7,353 nucleotides of DNA, from assembly GCA_030611815.1 (NCBI GenBank), contig JAUWPC010000167.1, positions 1-7,353 on the forward strand. The letters run 5' to 3'. A model generated the notes under the pieces. It did not search any database. It saw nothing but the letters and a program-made list of their open reading frames with translations, and was not told the origin of the DNA. The stretch is from Desulfobacteraceae bacterium (lineage in GTDB: Bacteria > Desulfobacterota > DSM-4660 > Desulfatiglandales > Desulfatiglandaceae). Both the position numbers and the translations under genes were made by a program. The number at the start of each line of letters is the position of its first letter. Position 1 is the first letter of the stretch. Shown piece by piece: positions 6,360 to 7,353 of the stretch.

Positions 6360-7337
6360 TTAAGGAATCAGTCTTGCAGGCACCTTGATCCCCTTTTCCT
6401 TGAGGTATTTGATGGTCCCCGGATGGAGCGGGATCGGTGAGTATTTCACAGCATTCTCAGGCGTGGTGTACGCGGCTGAGGGATGAATTTTGCAGAGGTA
6501 ATCATTGTGCTCGTACAGGGCCTTAACCAATTTGTACACCAAGTCCGTGTCTAAGGACTTCTGGCAGATCAGCACGTTCCACACGCCGATCGTGGGAACC
6601 GGTTTGTCAACACCATTGTATACACCGCCGGCCAATTCCACCGAAGAATAGGTCTTGTTGGCCGCGAGGACTTTTTTGGCCTGCTCAGGTGTAAAGGGAA
6701 TGATCCGGATGTCATGGGTCGTTGCCAGGTCCATGATGGAACTGGTGCCGGGCCCAACCGACCACGTACCTAATTTGATGGTTCCGTCCCTGAGGGCGTT
6801 GGAACTCTCGGTAAAGGAAAGGCGGGTGTCCTTATAGGAGTCCAGGGGAATACCAAGGGCCTTGAATACGACCTCGGCCATGAAATTGGTGCCGCTTCCC
6901 GGGCTCCCGCTGCTGATCGTTTTACCCTTTATCTGCTCTACGTTCGTTATGGGGCTCTTTTTTAAGACCACTAACTGAAGCAGATTAGGGTACATTATGG
7001 CCATGGAAAGGATATTTTGTTTCTTTCCCTTGAATTTGGAGAGCCCTTCGTAGCCGGCCACGGCCACATCTCCCATGACCTCTCCGACGACGGTTTCGCC
7101 CTTAGATGCTAACTTTACGTTTTCCACGCTTGCGCCTGTGACTTCTGCTACGGCCCTGACGCCCGGAACATACCGGGACCATATCTCTGCTACACCCCCC
7201 CCATAGGGATAATAGATGCCGCCGGTGCCACCGGTGCCGATACCTAAGAAGAATGTTTTAGCCGCGACCGGTCCTGCAATGATCAGAGTCAGGGCCACGG
7301 TGATAGCCAATACAATGCTCAGTTTTTTCATAGTCAT
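6360..7337 (-). CDS. TAXI family TRAP transporter substrate-binding protein
   Basis: This 325-residue periplasmic solute receptor is the first gene of the TRAP operon. The signal peptide is clear: a basic start (MKK at 3-5), a hydrophobic core at 6-21 and an AxA-like site with likely cleavage after Ala26. Mature-protein family features follow. There is a glycine-rich LGIGTGGTGGIYYPYGGG (31-48) and GSPGSGTNF (144-152), then FTESSNALRDGTIKLG (175-190) corresponding to the conserved segment before the second-lobe ligand region. The terminal HPGTIKYLKEKG (305-316) is typical of TAXI proteins. Length is normal for the family. ATG at 7337 follows GGGAGGT with a 3-base gap; ATG at 7331, two codons later, is an equally possible start and gives the same mature protein. 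The neighbours are DUF1850 and the fused permease. The ligand is unknown; relatives have been linked to glutamate or other carboxylates, but no specific residue here proves this. The promoter lies outside the window. Confidence 0.95.
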   Translation of the reverse strand: MTMKKLSIVLAITVALTLIIAGPVAAKTFFLGIGTGGTGGIYYPYGGGVAEIWSRYVPGVRAVAEVTGASVENVKLASKGETVVGEVMGDVAVAGYEGLSKFKGKKQNILSMAIMYPNLLQLVVLKKSPITNVEQIKGKTISSGSPGSGTNFMAEVVFKALGIPLDSYKDTRLSFTESSNALRDGTIKLGTWSVGPGTSSIMDLATTHDIRIIPFTPEQAKKVLAANKTYSSVELAGGVYNGVDKPVPTIGVWNVLICQKSLDTDLVYKLVKALYEHNDYLCKIHPSAAYTTPENAVKYSPIPLHPGTIKYLKEKGIKVPARLIP

Positions 7338-7353
7338 TAGACCTCCCTTTCTT
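7338..7353 (-). promoter_or_regulatory. Ribosome binding site of the TAXI gene
   Basis: On the minus strand AAGGGAGGT precedes two closely spaced in-frame ATG codons (7337 and 7331), spaced 4 and 10 bases from the GGAGG core. The window ends here, so the operon promoter and any regulatory leader are not visible. Confidence 0.75.

Overview
The window looks like a piece of a bacterial chromosome of roughly balanced base composition. It probably comes from an anaerobic Desulfobacterota (deltaproteobacterial) or similar lineage. That placement is an inference from three things: a TAXI/DUF1850/fused-permease TRAP operon, an M16C peptidase of the PreP type, and a hairpin repeat of the GTTCCCACGC...GCGTGGGAAC class that I associate with such genomes. 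No rRNA, tRNA, CRISPR array or transposase gene is visible. All five supported genes lie on the minus strand, so the biological reading order runs from the right edge to the left.

Region by region, in reading order. (1) 7337-3882 is a compact three-gene TRAP (tripartite ATP-independent periplasmic) uptake operon: a TAXI-family periplasmic binding protein with a clear signal peptide, a small membrane-anchored DUF1850 protein that appears to start at TTG, and a fused 4TM/12TM permease. Intergenic gaps are only 14 and 19 nt, and a GC-rich hairpin with a T-rich tail follows the last gene. The promoter must lie beyond the right edge. (2) 3646-3815 holds a structured intergenic repeat with three consecutive hairpins and a 15-bp tandem duplication. 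(3) 3645-727 encodes a 972-residue M16C metallopeptidase related to presequence protease (PreP). It has the inverted zinc motif HILEH and the distal Glu, Arg and Tyr residues. (4) 661-92 encodes a winged-helix DNA-binding protein fused to a degenerate nucleotidyltransferase-like domain. Its promoter region carries a perfect 9-bp inverted repeat that is a good candidate autoregulatory operator. (5) 1-91 is noncoding and holds short inverted repeats but no convincing terminator.

The TRAP genes work together: the TAXI protein captures a substrate in the periplasm and hands it to the fused permease, which is driven by an ion gradient. DUF1850 is an accessory protein of unknown role that lies between them. 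Nothing in the sequence identifies the substrate. The peptidase and the regulator are probably independent transcription units. I see no strong evidence for a wholly new system. The most testable points are the palindromic operator with its degenerate nucleotidyltransferase regulator, the structured repeat that creates a false N-terminal extension of the peptidase, and the undefined role of DUF1850 in TRAP transport.
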